Origin: Bedellia somnulentella
Taxonomy: Eukaryota > Arthropoda > Insecta > Lepidoptera > Bedelliidae
Assembly (NCBI GenBank): GCA_963576735.1
Contig: OY755188.1
Coordinates: forward strand, 15,302,323 to 15,366,322
Reading direction: 5' to 3'
Length of the DNA: 64,000 bases
Below the pieces are notes generated by a model, which saw nothing but the letters and a program-made list of their open reading frames with translations, had not been told where the DNA came from and searched no databases. This document shows positions 56,617 to 64,000 of the stretch, piece by piece. Each line of letters begins with the position of its first letter. Position 1 is the first letter of the stretch. The translations under genes and the position numbers were made by a program.

Positions 56617-57571
56617 TAATTAGTTTTCATAATACATACATAATACATAAACGTTCACGCCGAATATCTCCGAAGGGGTTGGCAGAGGTACTAATACTTC
56701 TGAACATCACGTGACTTTGTCACCTGGTGTTCAGAGTACCCACGTTTTGCACGGACAGTGTACTCACGTGATAGGGGGCAGGCCTATCGCCGTTTTCCTA
56801 CATTACTAACCCGATAACCCTCCATGTAAATATTTTTCCTTCTCTTTAAACTTAAATTTTCATATTTTTTGTGTAACCAAATTCAATTGTGTATATTTCA
56901 ATTAACAGTGTAAATATAACAAGAACTGTCTACTTTTTTCCCAGAATACAGGCTTGCCTAGTTTGGGAACCCCTGTTCAAGTCTGTACTGTAAATATGCT
57001 TTATCAATTATTATTTTTTATTTATATTTTTTTTTATCAATAAATAACAATAATTCAACCCAATCAACAATCAACCTGCCATTGAAGCAATGCAACTAGT
57101 CAGCTCCTATATTTGTATGTAATCCCGGTTTTGGATAACGCTGAAGCTGTTGAGAGCTCTTACCAATATTTTTGAAGAGTTGCATTGTGCTCCAAAGTTT
57201 ACCAAACAAACAAATTAACAAATAATTTTACGCCATGTCGAAACTATTGGAGATCCTAGGGCTGGCAAATACTTTGCTCAAAGAATAATCATTTCCGTAC
57301 AAAGAGGTAATGCAGCCAGCCTCTTGGGAGCCATTTCCTAGGGGCAGTGATTTAGAATATATTTTTTAAATTGTTAATTTATTATTTCTATCTTTTTCAT
57401 ATATTTAAAAGTCATAGATTAATTTAAGTTTATTCTGTACAAATATTTTTTTCCAAAGATGAAATGAACTTAACTAATAATACAAAATTTGAAACTTACA
57501 GTAAATGTAAATTGCAATAATACCAGGAATAATAACCCACTGATTCGACTGATACACTTATAGTTCTTCAT
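43181..57571 (-). CDS. Odorant-binding protein OBP-E, complete five-exon gene
   Basis: Secreted OBP, 151 residues. Exons: 57571-57500 (24-residue signal peptide, [10 protein letters not shown]...), 48869-48702 (56 codons), 45325-45214, 44088-44015 and 43210-43181. Introns are GT/AG, phases 0,0,1,0; the frame is open to TAG. Canonical cysteines at residues 41, 69, 73, 114, 127 and 136 give X27, X3, X40, X12 and X8, identical to OBP-D. The extra cysteines at 59 (REKVC) and 150 (FACE) match those of OBP-D. Intron 1 is 8.6 kb and contains the Daphne-like LINE. Intron 2 contains an RTE-like LINE in the same orientation, whose tail stops about 20 nt before exon 3. A poly(A) signal AATAAA (minus strand, 43105-43110) lies about 70 nt past the stop. 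Confidence 0.92.
43418..43654 (+). repeat. SINE-A with target duplication
   Basis: Flanked by ATCTCCCAATA on both sides (11 bp). OBP-E intron 4. Confidence 0.87.
44166..44464 (-). repeat. SINE-B, head missing
   Basis: Reverse copy in OBP-E intron 3, about 80 bases upstream of exon 4. Confidence 0.8.
44853..44976 (+). repeat. SINE-B 3' third
   Basis: AACGTGGGTACTCTGAACACC to GTTTATGTATGTTATG; preceded by a short SINE-A remnant (44765-44850). Confidence 0.7.
45344..47090 (-). mobile_element. RTE-like LINE, 5'-truncated
   Basis: The element ends (minus strand) ATGGCGTGAGTATATG plus (TATG)n at about 45344-45360, 19 bases or more from OBP-E exon 3. The 5' end is truncated at about 47090, so the endonuclease domain is absent. 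It lies in intron 2 of OBP-E in the same direction as the gene. Shorter 3' copies occur at 862, 5992, 30752, 37098, 51150, 58795 and 60793. Confidence 0.8.
45366..47067 (-). pseudogene. RTE-like reverse transcriptase with one frameshift
   Basis: The upstream frame (47067 down to about 46580) starts after the missing endonuclease, with [13 protein letters not shown] and [13 protein letters not shown], the first RT motifs. A frameshift near 46580, just after VQAGFR, moves into the second frame (to 45366), which has [26 protein letters not shown], catalytic YADD and the C-terminal WFGHIERM and RGRPRRTY motifs common to RTE-group LINEs. The C-terminus ([14 protein letters not shown]) abuts the tail. 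Only one disabling mutation besides the 5' truncation, so a fairly young insertion. Confidence 0.8.
47170..47470 (-). repeat. SINE-A with inserted LINE tail
   Basis: Reverse SINE-A interrupted at about 47325-47390 by (CATA)n and ACTCACGCCATTAATTCCC, a tiny RTE-like LINE 3' end. GGTCTCCAATCGTA is duplicated on both sides (47317 and 47389), so the LINE tail inserted into the SINE. Confidence 0.7.
47568..47806 (-). repeat. SINE-A, nearly full length
   Basis: Reverse copy; ATCATATTAT occurs on both sides (about 47557 and 47806), a target duplication. Confidence 0.82.
48300..48545 (-). repeat. SINE-A, full length
   Basis: Reverse copy (CATACATACATATACTTACGG to GACACTACACGG); GTTATACTAGT stands on both sides. 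Confidence 0.83.
48977..49700 (+). repeat. SINE-B split by a MITE
   Basis: Head TGACGAGCACAACCGCC and GTTCGAATATTC (B box) at 48977-49069; body resumes at 49546 (TTATGTGTGGTTAATTTACC). An old diverged copy in OBP-E intron 1, upstream of exon 2. Confidence 0.65.
49070..49545. mobile_element. 476-bp GC-rich MITE with TTA duplication
   Basis: Ends AGCGCCGGATACACTAGGG and, inverted, CCCTAGTGTATCCCAGGCT. TTA stands on both sides (49067-49069, 49546-49548), a PIF/Harbinger-like 3-bp target duplication. Subterminal repeats of GCAACATG/CATGTTCC are frequent. Non-coding. Confidence 0.75.
49700..50400. other. Unassigned intronic stretch
   Basis: In OBP-E intron 1. Contains repeated AAACC/GGTTT-rich words (AAAACCCCTAAAAACC; GGTTTCCGTTTGGTTTCC) but no frame or recognised repeat. 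Confidence 0.4.
50400..50766 (-). repeat. SINE-B, full length
   Basis: Reverse copy, (CATAA)n tail, head ACTGGACTATCATGTCG on the plus strand. Confidence 0.85.
51150..51370 (+). repeat. RTE-like LINE C-terminal and 3' fragment
   Basis: Sense copy with coding remnants (AATAACAGAGCCTGTATGAA, GATGTAAACGAAGCTAGAG) ending GCGTGAGTATATG. Confidence 0.65.
51370..52500. other. AT-rich intronic stretch
   Basis: Contains a two-copy 35-bp tandem repeat (TAGAATGGCGATAGAGGCAG..., 51726-51795). Otherwise nothing recognised. Confidence 0.45.
52500..55860 (-). mobile_element. Daphne/L2-group LINE, near full length
   Basis: Coding region 52674-55655, then about 170 bases of 3' UTR with a TTTTATT-rich tail near 52500. 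The 5' boundary, near 55860, adjoins a fragment of a different retroelement. It sits in OBP-E intron 1 in the same orientation as the gene. Confidence 0.7.
52674..55655 (-). pseudogene. LINE endonuclease-reverse transcriptase with two in-frame stops
   Basis: One continuous frame of 994 codons broken only by TAG at 55071-55073 and TAA at 53013-53015; the frame stays open across both. The N-terminal part is an AP-type endonuclease ([31 protein letters not shown]; then after the stop LDNVFTN and SDHSGL). The RT domain has [38 protein letters not shown] and the catalytic FADD near 53555. The C-terminal part has the HxMLYG-like and YVRKNQ segments of the Daphne/L2 group. Two point nonsense changes imply recent inactivation. 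The upstream N-terminus is uncertain. Confidence 0.82.
55868..56445 (-). pseudogene. Restriction-like endonuclease domain fragment of another retroelement
   Basis: Two frames. 56439-56143 encodes [18 protein letters not shown]..., then [11 protein letters not shown] and LLWDAT, a PD...(D/E)-type nuclease core seen at the C-terminus of some invertebrate reverse transcriptases. 56038 to about 55870 continues with REIGRRL and [18 protein letters not shown], the usual end of such proteins. A frameshift or stop separates them. No RT domain remains. Confidence 0.6.
56561..56613. repeat. (AT)n microsatellite
   Basis: About 25 AT units. Confidence 0.9.
56636..56802 (-). repeat. SINE-B 3' half
   Basis: CATAAACGTTCACGCCGAAT to GGCCTATCGCCGTTTT; head absent. 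Confidence 0.75.
56803..57495. other. AT-rich, nothing recognised
   Basis: Immediately downstream of OBP-E exon 1 on the minus strand. No repeat or frame identified. Confidence 0.4.
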
Positions 57572-57653
57572 TGTAATATGATTTCCAAAACGAGAATAGT
57601 TAATTCTGTTTTCACACCACTAACCAAATGATGTGACAATACGGACAATCTCG

Positions 57654-57661
57654 TTTTTATA
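57654..57661 (-). promoter_or_regulatory. TATA box of OBP-E
   Basis: TATAAAAA on the minus strand, 83 nt upstream of the OBP-E start codon. It predicts a transcription start near 57628. Confidence 0.5.
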
Positions 57662-57841
57662 ATAAACATAATAGCCATGTCGGAATTTAATAGTTATCTT
57701 ATTTTGCGCGTGTATGTTGTGCAAATTACACATAATTTCAGATTTATACTTGTGTCTGTAATTCCCATAAAATGCAGCAAATAATATGAAAAGCATTGAG
57801 ATACCTTCTTTATTTTTTTATAAATACATTACTTAAAATAA

Positions 57842-58206
57842 CCGTGATAGCCCAGTGGGTAGACTACTCGGTTATCGTGCAAACGACTAGTGTTCAAATC
57901 CTGGGTCGGGTCTACACCAATTTGTCTTTTCTAAAGACATATGTGTGGTTTATTTATCATGGTTGTTAACGGTGAGGGAAAACATCGTGAGGAAACCCAC
58001 ATGGCTGAGTTGTACTTAGTCATGTGACAGTGTATTCGTACAAAACGGCGATAGGCCTGCCCCCTGTCACGTGAGTACACTGTCCATGCAAAACGTGGGT
58101 ACTCTGAACACCAGGTGACAAAGTCACGTGATGTTCAGAAGTATTAGTACCTCTGCCAACCCCTTCGGGGATATTCGGCGTGAACGTTTATGTTTATGTT
58201 TATGTA
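57842..58206 (+). repeat. SINE-B, full length with target duplication
   Basis: TTAAAATAA precedes the head and follows the GTTTATGTTTATG tail. Near-consensus, hence young. About 180 bases upstream of the OBP-E TATA box. Confidence 0.87.
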
Positions 58207-58447
58207 TTAAAATAAATTGCCAGAGCTTCAGAATCATCGGTATTTACTCTACTTCAGGAAGTTTCGTGGGTAAAAGTTTGTAAAATAGAAGTTAATTTGT
58301 GCTTGGTCGCCAACCACATCGCCCAATAAACACCTAGAAATCTCATATAACCTAAATGGGTGTCATACGTTTCACCGAATGTCGCGACCGAGGTGATTTT
58401 CCGATAAGCGTAATTATTTTACTGGAGGTGGATGCAAATAAAATCAA

Positions 58448-59163
58448 TAACTAAAAATCAAAGTACCTTCGAAGAAAATATATTTAGCATTAATAAGATT
58501 AAGACATTAATCATAATCTGCTTTTCAAACTGGTAAACCATACGAAAGATTTTCGGTGAAACGTGATTCGCGCTAGAGTCTTTCGAGCTGGTGATTTTCG
58601 AATTCACGTACTTTCGAGCTAGCGTACCACTCAAATAAATTTTCGTGCTCGCGTGCGTCGAGCTCGCGACATTCAGTGAAACGTATGACACCCAACCTAA
58701 ATCGCCTCCTATTACCGTTACTTGAAGAATTGGGTTAGTGTTATTCTAAGCCGAAACTACACAGCTATTTTATATTTCGCATTCATAAATACATACATAT
58801 ACTCACGCAAACAGTTCCCATTGGGTGGGCAGACACTTTCGATCGCCACTTCGTTTGATCCTGGCAAACCTCTCTAGCTTCATTTGCATCCATCAATCTT
58901 TTCATACATGCTCTTTCATTGTCGCATTCATCTAGTTAAATAAACCTGGTTAATGCCATCCAACAGATATGCTGTTGGTAAAAACAATTTAAAAAAAAAA
59001 GAAAGATTGTATTTATTCATTGCCTAAAGGCACATCTATTAGAAAATAGAAACAATTTTAAAAATATTTTCACCAAATTAAAAAAGAACATGGTAAAATT
59101 AACAAAAACAAACAACAAAAAAGAATTTAATGTTTTTTGACATGAATTCCTCATGTGGGGATT
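58448..59163. repeat. 716-bp duplicated segment, copy 1
   Basis: Matches 60447-61163 with at least one 1-base difference (ATCATAATC versus ATCATAAATC). It contains decayed SINE-A/LINE 3' sequence (58740-58935) and a SINE-C body piece at its end (CCTCATGTGGGGATT). Confidence 0.85.
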
Positions 59164-59167
59164 GCTA

Positions 59168-60434
59168 TTTATGTATCCGGAACTGGCCACTTACAGAACA
59201 ATAATTTAAAAAGTAATTACATCATTTAAAAATAGAACTCTTTAGCTTTAGAATACATTTATTTTTATGTGACTGTCAATTGTTTTCACATCGTAGCGTC
59301 ATTTTGAAAATTGCGTGTCTTCACCACCATGGATTTAACTCGTGAACATTTTCGTGCCATGATTTTTTACGATTTTCGGCGTGGTCTAACTCAAAAACAG
59401 TGCATCGATCAGCTTACTTCGACTTTTGGGGATGAAGCACCCTCAAAGACCACTGTGTATCACTGGTTTAGCGAGTTTAATCGTGGACGATCTAAGCTTA
59501 CTGATGAAATTAAAGAAGGTCGCCCTAAAACGGTCGTTGTACCTCAAAACATCGATGCTGTCCGGGAACTAATAACTCAAGATCGTCATGTTACATATCG
59601 TGAGATAGAGGCATCTCTGGGCATTAGTATGACGAGCATACATAAGATACTTCATGAACATTTAGCTGTAAAAAAAATTTGCTCCCGTTGGATTCCGCAC
59701 AACTTGAGTATTGATCAAAAACAGGCTCGTGTCGATTGGTGCAAAGAAATGTTAAAAAAATACAACCGTGGTGCGTCAAAAGCTGTTTATAATATCTACA
59801 CAGGTGACGAATCTTGGATCTACGCTTACGACCCCGAAACTAAGCAGCAGTCCACGGTGTGGGTGTTCCAAGATGAGCCGAACCCAACAAAAGTTATTCG
59901 TGCAAAAAGCACATTGAAGCAAATGGTCGCTTGTTTTTTTGGTATAAATGGCCATGTAGCTACAGTGCCTTTAGAGAATCGTAAAACTGTTAATTCGGAG
60001 TGGTATACGACCATTTGTTTGCCGGAAGTCTTTGAACAAATAAGAAAGACTAACCGACAACGTAGAATCATTCTGCATCACGACAATGCTAGCTGTCACA
60101 GGTCGGCCGTCACAACTCAGTTTTTAGAAGCTCAAAAGATCGAATTGACAGGTCATCCGCCGTACAGCCCTGATTTGGCACCCAATGATTTTTATTTATT
60201 TCCAAATGTGAAGAAAAAATTACGTGGTCAACGTTTTTCGAGCCGCGAAGAGGCAGTCGATGCGTTCAAAATGCACGTTTTGGAGATACCTCAGTCTGAG
60301 TGGAAAAAGTGCTATGAAAATTGGTTTCAACGCATGCAAAAGTGTATAGATCTGAGCGGCGAATATTTTGAGAAGCAATAAAACCATATTAATTGATATA
60401 TGTTTGTTTCTTTTTTTTATTCCGGATACATAAA
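59168..60434 (+). mobile_element. Mariner element, complete
   Basis: 1267 bp, ends TTTATGTATCCGGAA and its complement, flanked by TA on both sides (59166-59167, 60435-60436). It encodes an intact transposase and lies between two copies of a 716-bp duplicated segment. Confidence 0.88.
59329..60381 (+). CDS. Mariner transposase, intact
   Basis: 350 residues, the usual mariner length, from ATG in CACCATGG to TAA. It cuts and pastes its own element at TA sites. The N-terminal paired helix-turn-helix region (about 5-110) binds the inverted repeats, with GRPKT in the linker. The catalytic triad is D,D34D: TGDESWIY, HHDNASCH, and YSPDLAPNDF, with exactly 34 residues between the last two aspartates. 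The WVFQDEPNP motif is also present. No frameshift or stop. Sequence and termini suggest it could be active. The nearest other mariner in the window (32790-33690) is a different, decayed lineage. Confidence 0.92.
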   Translation: MDLTREHFRAMIFYDFRRGLTQKQCIDQLTSTFGDEAPSKTTVYHWFSEFNRGRSKLTDEIKEGRPKTVVVPQNIDAVRELITQDRHVTYREIEASLGISMTSIHKILHEHLAVKKICSRWIPHNLSIDQKQARVDWCKEMLKKYNRGASKAVYNIYTGDESWIYAYDPETKQQSTVWVFQDEPNPTKVIRAKSTLKQMVACFFGINGHVATVPLENRKTVNSEWYTTICLPEVFEQIRKTNRQRRIILHHDNASCHRSAVTTQFLEAQKIELTGHPPYSPDLAPNDFYLFPNVKKKLRGQRFSSREEAVDAFKMHVLEIPQSEWKKCYENWFQRMQKCIDLSGEYFEKQ

Positions 60435-60446
60435 TAGCAGCCCTCG

Positions 60447-61163
60447 TAACTAAAAATCAAAGTACCTTCGAAGAAAATATATTTAGCATTAATAAGATTA
60501 AGACATTAATCATAAATCTGCTTTTCAAACTGGTAAACCATACGAAAGATTTTCGGTGAAACGTGATTCGCGCTAGAGTCTTTCGAGCTGGTGATTTTCG
60601 AATTCACGTACTTTCGAGCTAGCGTACCACTCAAATAAATTTTCGTGCTCGCGTGCGTCGAGCTCGCGACATTCAGTGAAACGTATGACACCCAACCTAA
60701 ATCGCCTCCTATTACCGTTACTTGAAGAATTGGGTTAGTGTTATTCTAAGCCGAAACTACACAGCTATTTTATATTTCGCATTCATAAATACATACATAT
60801 ACTCACGCAAACAGTTCCCATTGGGTGGGCAGACACTTTCGATCGCCACTTCGTTTGATCCTGGCAAACCTCTCTAGCTTCATTTGCATCCATCAATCTT
60901 TTCATACATGCTCTTTCATTGTCGCATTCATCTAGTTAAATAAACCTGGTTAATGCCATCCAACAGATATGCTGTTGGTAAAAACAATTTAAAAAAAAAA
61001 GAAAGATTGTATTTATTCATTGCCTAAAGGCACATCTATTAGAAAATAGAAACAATTTTAAAAATATTTTCACCAAATTAAAAAAGAACATGGTAAAATT
61101 AACAAAAACAAACAACAAAAAAGAATTTAATGTTTTTTGACATGAATTCCTCATGTGGGGATT
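60447..61163. repeat. 716-bp duplicated segment, copy 2
   Basis: Second copy of 58448-59163. After its end the sequence continues ATTACTCATAAAT, as in other SINE-C bodies, so this right-hand junction is the ancestral one. Confidence 0.85.
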
Positions 61164-61484
61164 ATTACTCATAAATCCATGATTCTTTCCTTTAATAACA
61201 TCTTTTATTTATGAACAAAAAAGAAATTAAAAAAAACCCCTAAAAAGGAATAAAAGCGCACAAAGGCAAAGAATTGGCTTCTGGCTCAGCATTATTTAAA
61301 GGCATTTGCCTTTAAAAACTTTATTTTCGTGACTAAACGTCCATCGAGCTGAAATTACGTGAAAGGGTGAATATGAGTGATGACAAAAACTAAGCGGATA
61401 TGCTTATTATTCTTGTACAAAGAAGTGTGACCCGATAAAAAACTTGGTTAGAAGAATAGACGAATCTCAAATGACCTCAATCTC
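61164..61484. other. Unassigned stretch
   Basis: Nothing recognised beyond the end of the SINE-C-like body at the left edge. Confidence 0.4.
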
Positions 61485-61660
61485 AAACTCAAACCGTTGT
61501 ATATCCGCCGCAGAAGTACCACTACTTCTAATTAAAACTAAGAGAACCCACGTTTTACCCCTTACCCCTTTACCCCTTGGATAGCAATGTACTCACGTGG
61601 TAGGGGCCTGCCTATCGCCGTTTTGTACTAATACACTATCTACGACTGAATACAACTAAG
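61485..61660 (-). repeat. SINE-B, degenerate 3' half
   Basis: AACTCAAACCGTTGTATATCC to GCCTGCCTATCGCCGTTTTG. Confidence 0.6.
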
Positions 61661-61774
61661 CATGGCTAAACTAGAAGAGCTAATGACGTGAGTATAATGT
61701 ATGTATGTATGTACGACATACAAAAAGAACAGTAGCAAGCGAAAGTGTGTAGTGTCATAAACTAAATAGCCTAA

Positions 61775-61908
61775 CGCCCGATTTCAGAATTGAGTATTCG
61801 AGCTGAGAACGGCTTAAGTATCGTTTTGTCTCAGTTGTTAAGATTTCAATGCGACAGAACGATACTTAAGTTGTTCTCAGCTGGAATACTCAATTCAGAA
61901 TTCGGGCG
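61775..61908. mobile_element. 134-bp palindromic MITE with TAA duplication
   Basis: Ends CGCCCGATTTCAGAATTGAG and its near-complement, with TAA on both sides (61772-61774, 61909-61911). The core GGCTTAAGTATCGTT matches the older copy at 2790-2930. Confidence 0.78.
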
Positions 61909-61997
61909 TAAGTCAGCTTATCATACTTCCCGTTCACATGTTGCCGTACTCTTTGTACCGTGTCGTGCATCAACCACTTTATTGACGTTCAATTGAC

Positions 61998-62325
61998 AAC
62001 CGTGATAGCTCAGGGGGAACGCCCTTATCGTGCAGAAGATTTGTGTTCTAATCCCGGGTCGGGCCTACACCAATTTGTCTTTTCTAAAGACATACGTGTG
62101 GTTAATTTAACATGGTTGTTAACAGTGAGGGAAAACATCGTGAGGAAACCCACATGGCTGAGTTGTACTTAGTCATGTGACAGTGTATTTGTACAAAACG
62201 GTGATAGGCCTGCCCCCTATCATATTAGTACACAGTCAAAGCAAAATATGGGTACTCTGAACACCAGGCGACAATATCACGTGATGTTCAGATATAAAAG
62301 TACCTCTGCCAACCTTACGGCTTAA
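61998..62325 (+). repeat. SINE-B, 3'-truncated
   Basis: Head ACCGTGATAGCTCAGGGGG and B-box-like GTTCTAATCCCG; ends at GTACCTCTGCCAACC without the tail, close to the start of the copia LTR. Confidence 0.75.
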
Positions 62326-62392
62326 CTTAGCGGCTAATTAACCTTCAGCCAAGTGGGTCTCAGATCAGTTTGTCTGAGAAGTGGGTAAACGT

Positions 62393-62634
62393 TGTGTTCA
62401 ACCACATGGCTGACTATAGTGTAGTTCTATAATTAAGAGCCAGCTTTTAGTTAAGTTGTTAAATTTGTATCTAAAATAATATTATAGCGACTATATACTA
62501 TAACGACACCTATTGTTTATTAAAGTGCAACTACATTTGTAATGAGATGTAGATGTCAAAATAGAAATGTCACTGTAACATTGAAACAATAAAATATCCA
62601 GTCAGTCTGTGCCGAGCACTCTGTAGTTTTATTA
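62393..62634 (+). mobile_element. Probable 5' LTR of a Ty1/copia element
   Basis: Approximate limits. Starts near TGTTCAACCACATGG, contains AATAAAATATCC, and ends just before GGTTATGAACCCAGTC. That segment matches the copia-type primer-binding site (complementary to an internal part of initiator tRNA-Met). Only one LTR is inside the window. Confidence 0.55.
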
Positions 62635-62652
62635 GGTTATGAACCCAGTCTC
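62635..62652 (+). other. Copia-type primer-binding site
   Basis: GGTTATGAACCCAGTC, close to the half-tRNA-Met site used by copia, located about 40 bases upstream of the gag ATG. Confidence 0.6.
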
Positions 62653-62691
62653 GCTTTAAATTGTAATTTGTTTTTGGAAATACTGTAAAAA

Positions 62692-64000
62692 ATGGCTGGC
62701 AGTTATATTGTTAATGTTCCGAAGCTCCGGGGTCGTGAAAATTATGATGAGTGGGCATTCGCGGCCGAGAATTTCTTAATTTTGGATGGCGTCGACATCA
62801 ACAAACAAGAAGCCGAAAATGGCGGCAACACAGTGACCATAGAAATATAATTACTATAGAACACGCATTTGCGAGACTCCCGCTTGTGCACAGTGTCGGC
62901 GGGTGTGCTATAGCTACTTACGTATATTTATATTGATAAATAAGGATGGGTAATTGTTAAACATTATCAATCTGGGCAACATCGATTTTTTTATCAAAGA
63001 AGAGAATCGATACTTTATACAATGATTCCGAACAATATACATGAAATGTGTTAATATTTTCTTTGGTAGCTAGCTAAAAAAACATATATAATTATTCCAG
63101 AAATCAAAACTCAATTTTCAAATAGCAAAGTAACATATTCATAAACATATTGATTTTTAGATGTATTAAACAATTACCAAAAAATATATATTTATTATTA
63201 ACCGATTGTATCGAACGATTAATGGATCGACAATTGAAACATCCTAATGAAAGTACCCCATCTCTAAATCGTTGTGCGTGTGTGCGTGCGTCAAACATGT
63301 CATTCGTAAGAATGATAGATTTCGTCCCCCAACGCCTCCTTCAACCCCGCGAATATAAAATTTTATCACGTAAATTATTAAATAAAACTTACTTACTTGT
63401 GAAAAGTCACATTTGATTTTTGTTTGGTGTGTTTTCGCGTATCACTTTTACACGTTTTAACTGCGCATTTCACCATTTTTATTGTAAAAAACAAATAAAA
63501 ACTTCTGACAAACACTCCTCTAACGCTTTCGATTTGCACTTTTTGACAACTGTTGCGGTTGGCGCTAGATTTGATTTCATGTTCTCATGTGCTCTCAATG
63601 TTCACATGTGCATATGCTCGCTCTATAGTAATTATATTTCTATGACAGTGACCGTTGACGAACAAAAGGCAAAAGCAAAATTGGTGATGACAATAGATTC
63701 GTCGTTATACGTACATATCAAGAGTGAAAAAACCGCTGTAGACATATGGAAAAAACTCAAGACGCTATTCGACGACTGTGGTTTCACACGAAGGATTAGC
63801 TTGCTACGAAATTTGATTTCCATACGCCTCGAGAACAGTGAGACAATGACGGCATACGTTACGCAAGTCATAGATACGGCGCAAAAATTAAGAGGAACGG
63901 GTTTCGACATTAATGAAGAATGGATAGGATCGCTGTTGTTAGCAGGATTGACGGATAAATTTTCGCCCATGATCATGGCGATCGAACATTCTGGGTTGGC
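62692..64000 (+). pseudogene. Ty1/copia gag, interrupted by a MITE, running off the window
   Basis: ATG at 62692 opens a gag of copia type (VPKLRGRENYDEWAFAAENF, the usual N-terminal segment). It is interrupted after codon 48 by an 807-bp insertion and continues in the same frame from 63653 (the KAKAKLVMTIDSSL region, then IWKKLKTLF, the UBN2-type gag fold) to the window end. Aside from the insertion there are no stops or frameshifts in the visible part, so the copy was intact when the MITE arrived. pol lies outside the window. Confidence 0.82.
62838..63644. mobile_element. 807-bp hAT-like MITE inside copia gag
   Basis: Ends CATAGAAATATAATTACTAT and its complement. The 8-bp target duplication ACAGTGAC is perfect on both sides (62830-62837, 63645-63652), as in hAT elements. 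No transposase; short frames only. Confidence 0.85.

Noticed and set aside
57842..57910. tRNA-like head of SINE-B as a real tRNA
   Set aside because: Always followed by the same 300-bp body and (TTATG)n tail; many copies.
1..64000. CRISPR arrays, operons or phage-like modules
   Set aside because: Spliced genes, SINE/LINE content and microsatellite tails show a eukaryotic nuclear genome. The short repeats are (TATG)n tails, not spaced repeats.

Overview
The window is nuclear DNA from an insect, most likely a moth or butterfly. Host genes have short exons split by GT/AG introns. The DNA is AT-rich and full of SINEs, LINEs, mariner elements and MITEs, and the only host genes I can support belong to the insect odorant-binding protein (OBP) family. 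No prokaryotic features, CRISPR arrays, rRNA genes or convincing functional tRNA genes were seen.

Host layer: five OBP-family genes form a cluster. OBP-A (minus, 1772-2596) shows only exons 1-2 and is incomplete here. OBP-B (plus, 4906-13182) is divergent from it, with a complete five-exon frame. OBP-C (minus, 24495-27864; last exon tentative), OBP-D (minus, 28558-35777) and OBP-E (minus, 43181-57571) follow. B to E share the intron phase pattern 0,0,1,0, near-constant exon sizes (exon 2 of 168 or 177 nt, exon 3 of 112 or 115 nt), a signal-peptide first exon and the classic six-cysteine spacing. They therefore arose by tandem duplication. D and E are the closest pair and share two additional cysteines.

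Transposon layer: almost everything between exons is repeat. SINE-A has a head GCTGTGTAGTGTCGGC and a (TATG)n tail, and occurs about 25 times. SINE-B has a tRNA-like head and a (TTATG)n tail, about 18 copies. SINE-C is a second tRNA-like family. The SINE-A tail matches the 3' end of an RTE-like LINE (45344-47090), suggesting shared retrotransposition machinery. Larger elements are an intact 1212-codon reverse transcriptase/restriction-like endonuclease ORF (18550-22188), a Daphne/L2-like LINE with only two nonsense codons (52674-55655), an intact mariner (59168-60434), a decayed mariner (about 32790-33690), a 2.9-kb long-TIR element carrying pieces of a cysteine-rich protein (14370-17300), a 520-bp TIR element inside a perfect 741-bp triplication (10698-12920), and a Ty1/copia 5' end whose gag is split by an 807-bp MITE (62838-63644).

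Region by region: 1-5 kb, OBP-A, old repeats and the divergent promoter region; 5-13.2 kb, OBP-B with repeat-filled introns; 13.2-24.5 kb, transposon block; 24.5-36 kb, OBP-C and OBP-D; 36-43 kb, repeats; 43-57.6 kb, OBP-E with LINEs in its introns; 57.6-64 kb, duplicated segment with mariner, then copia. Two insertions end within about 20 nt of OBP splice acceptors, where transposon load could affect gene expression.
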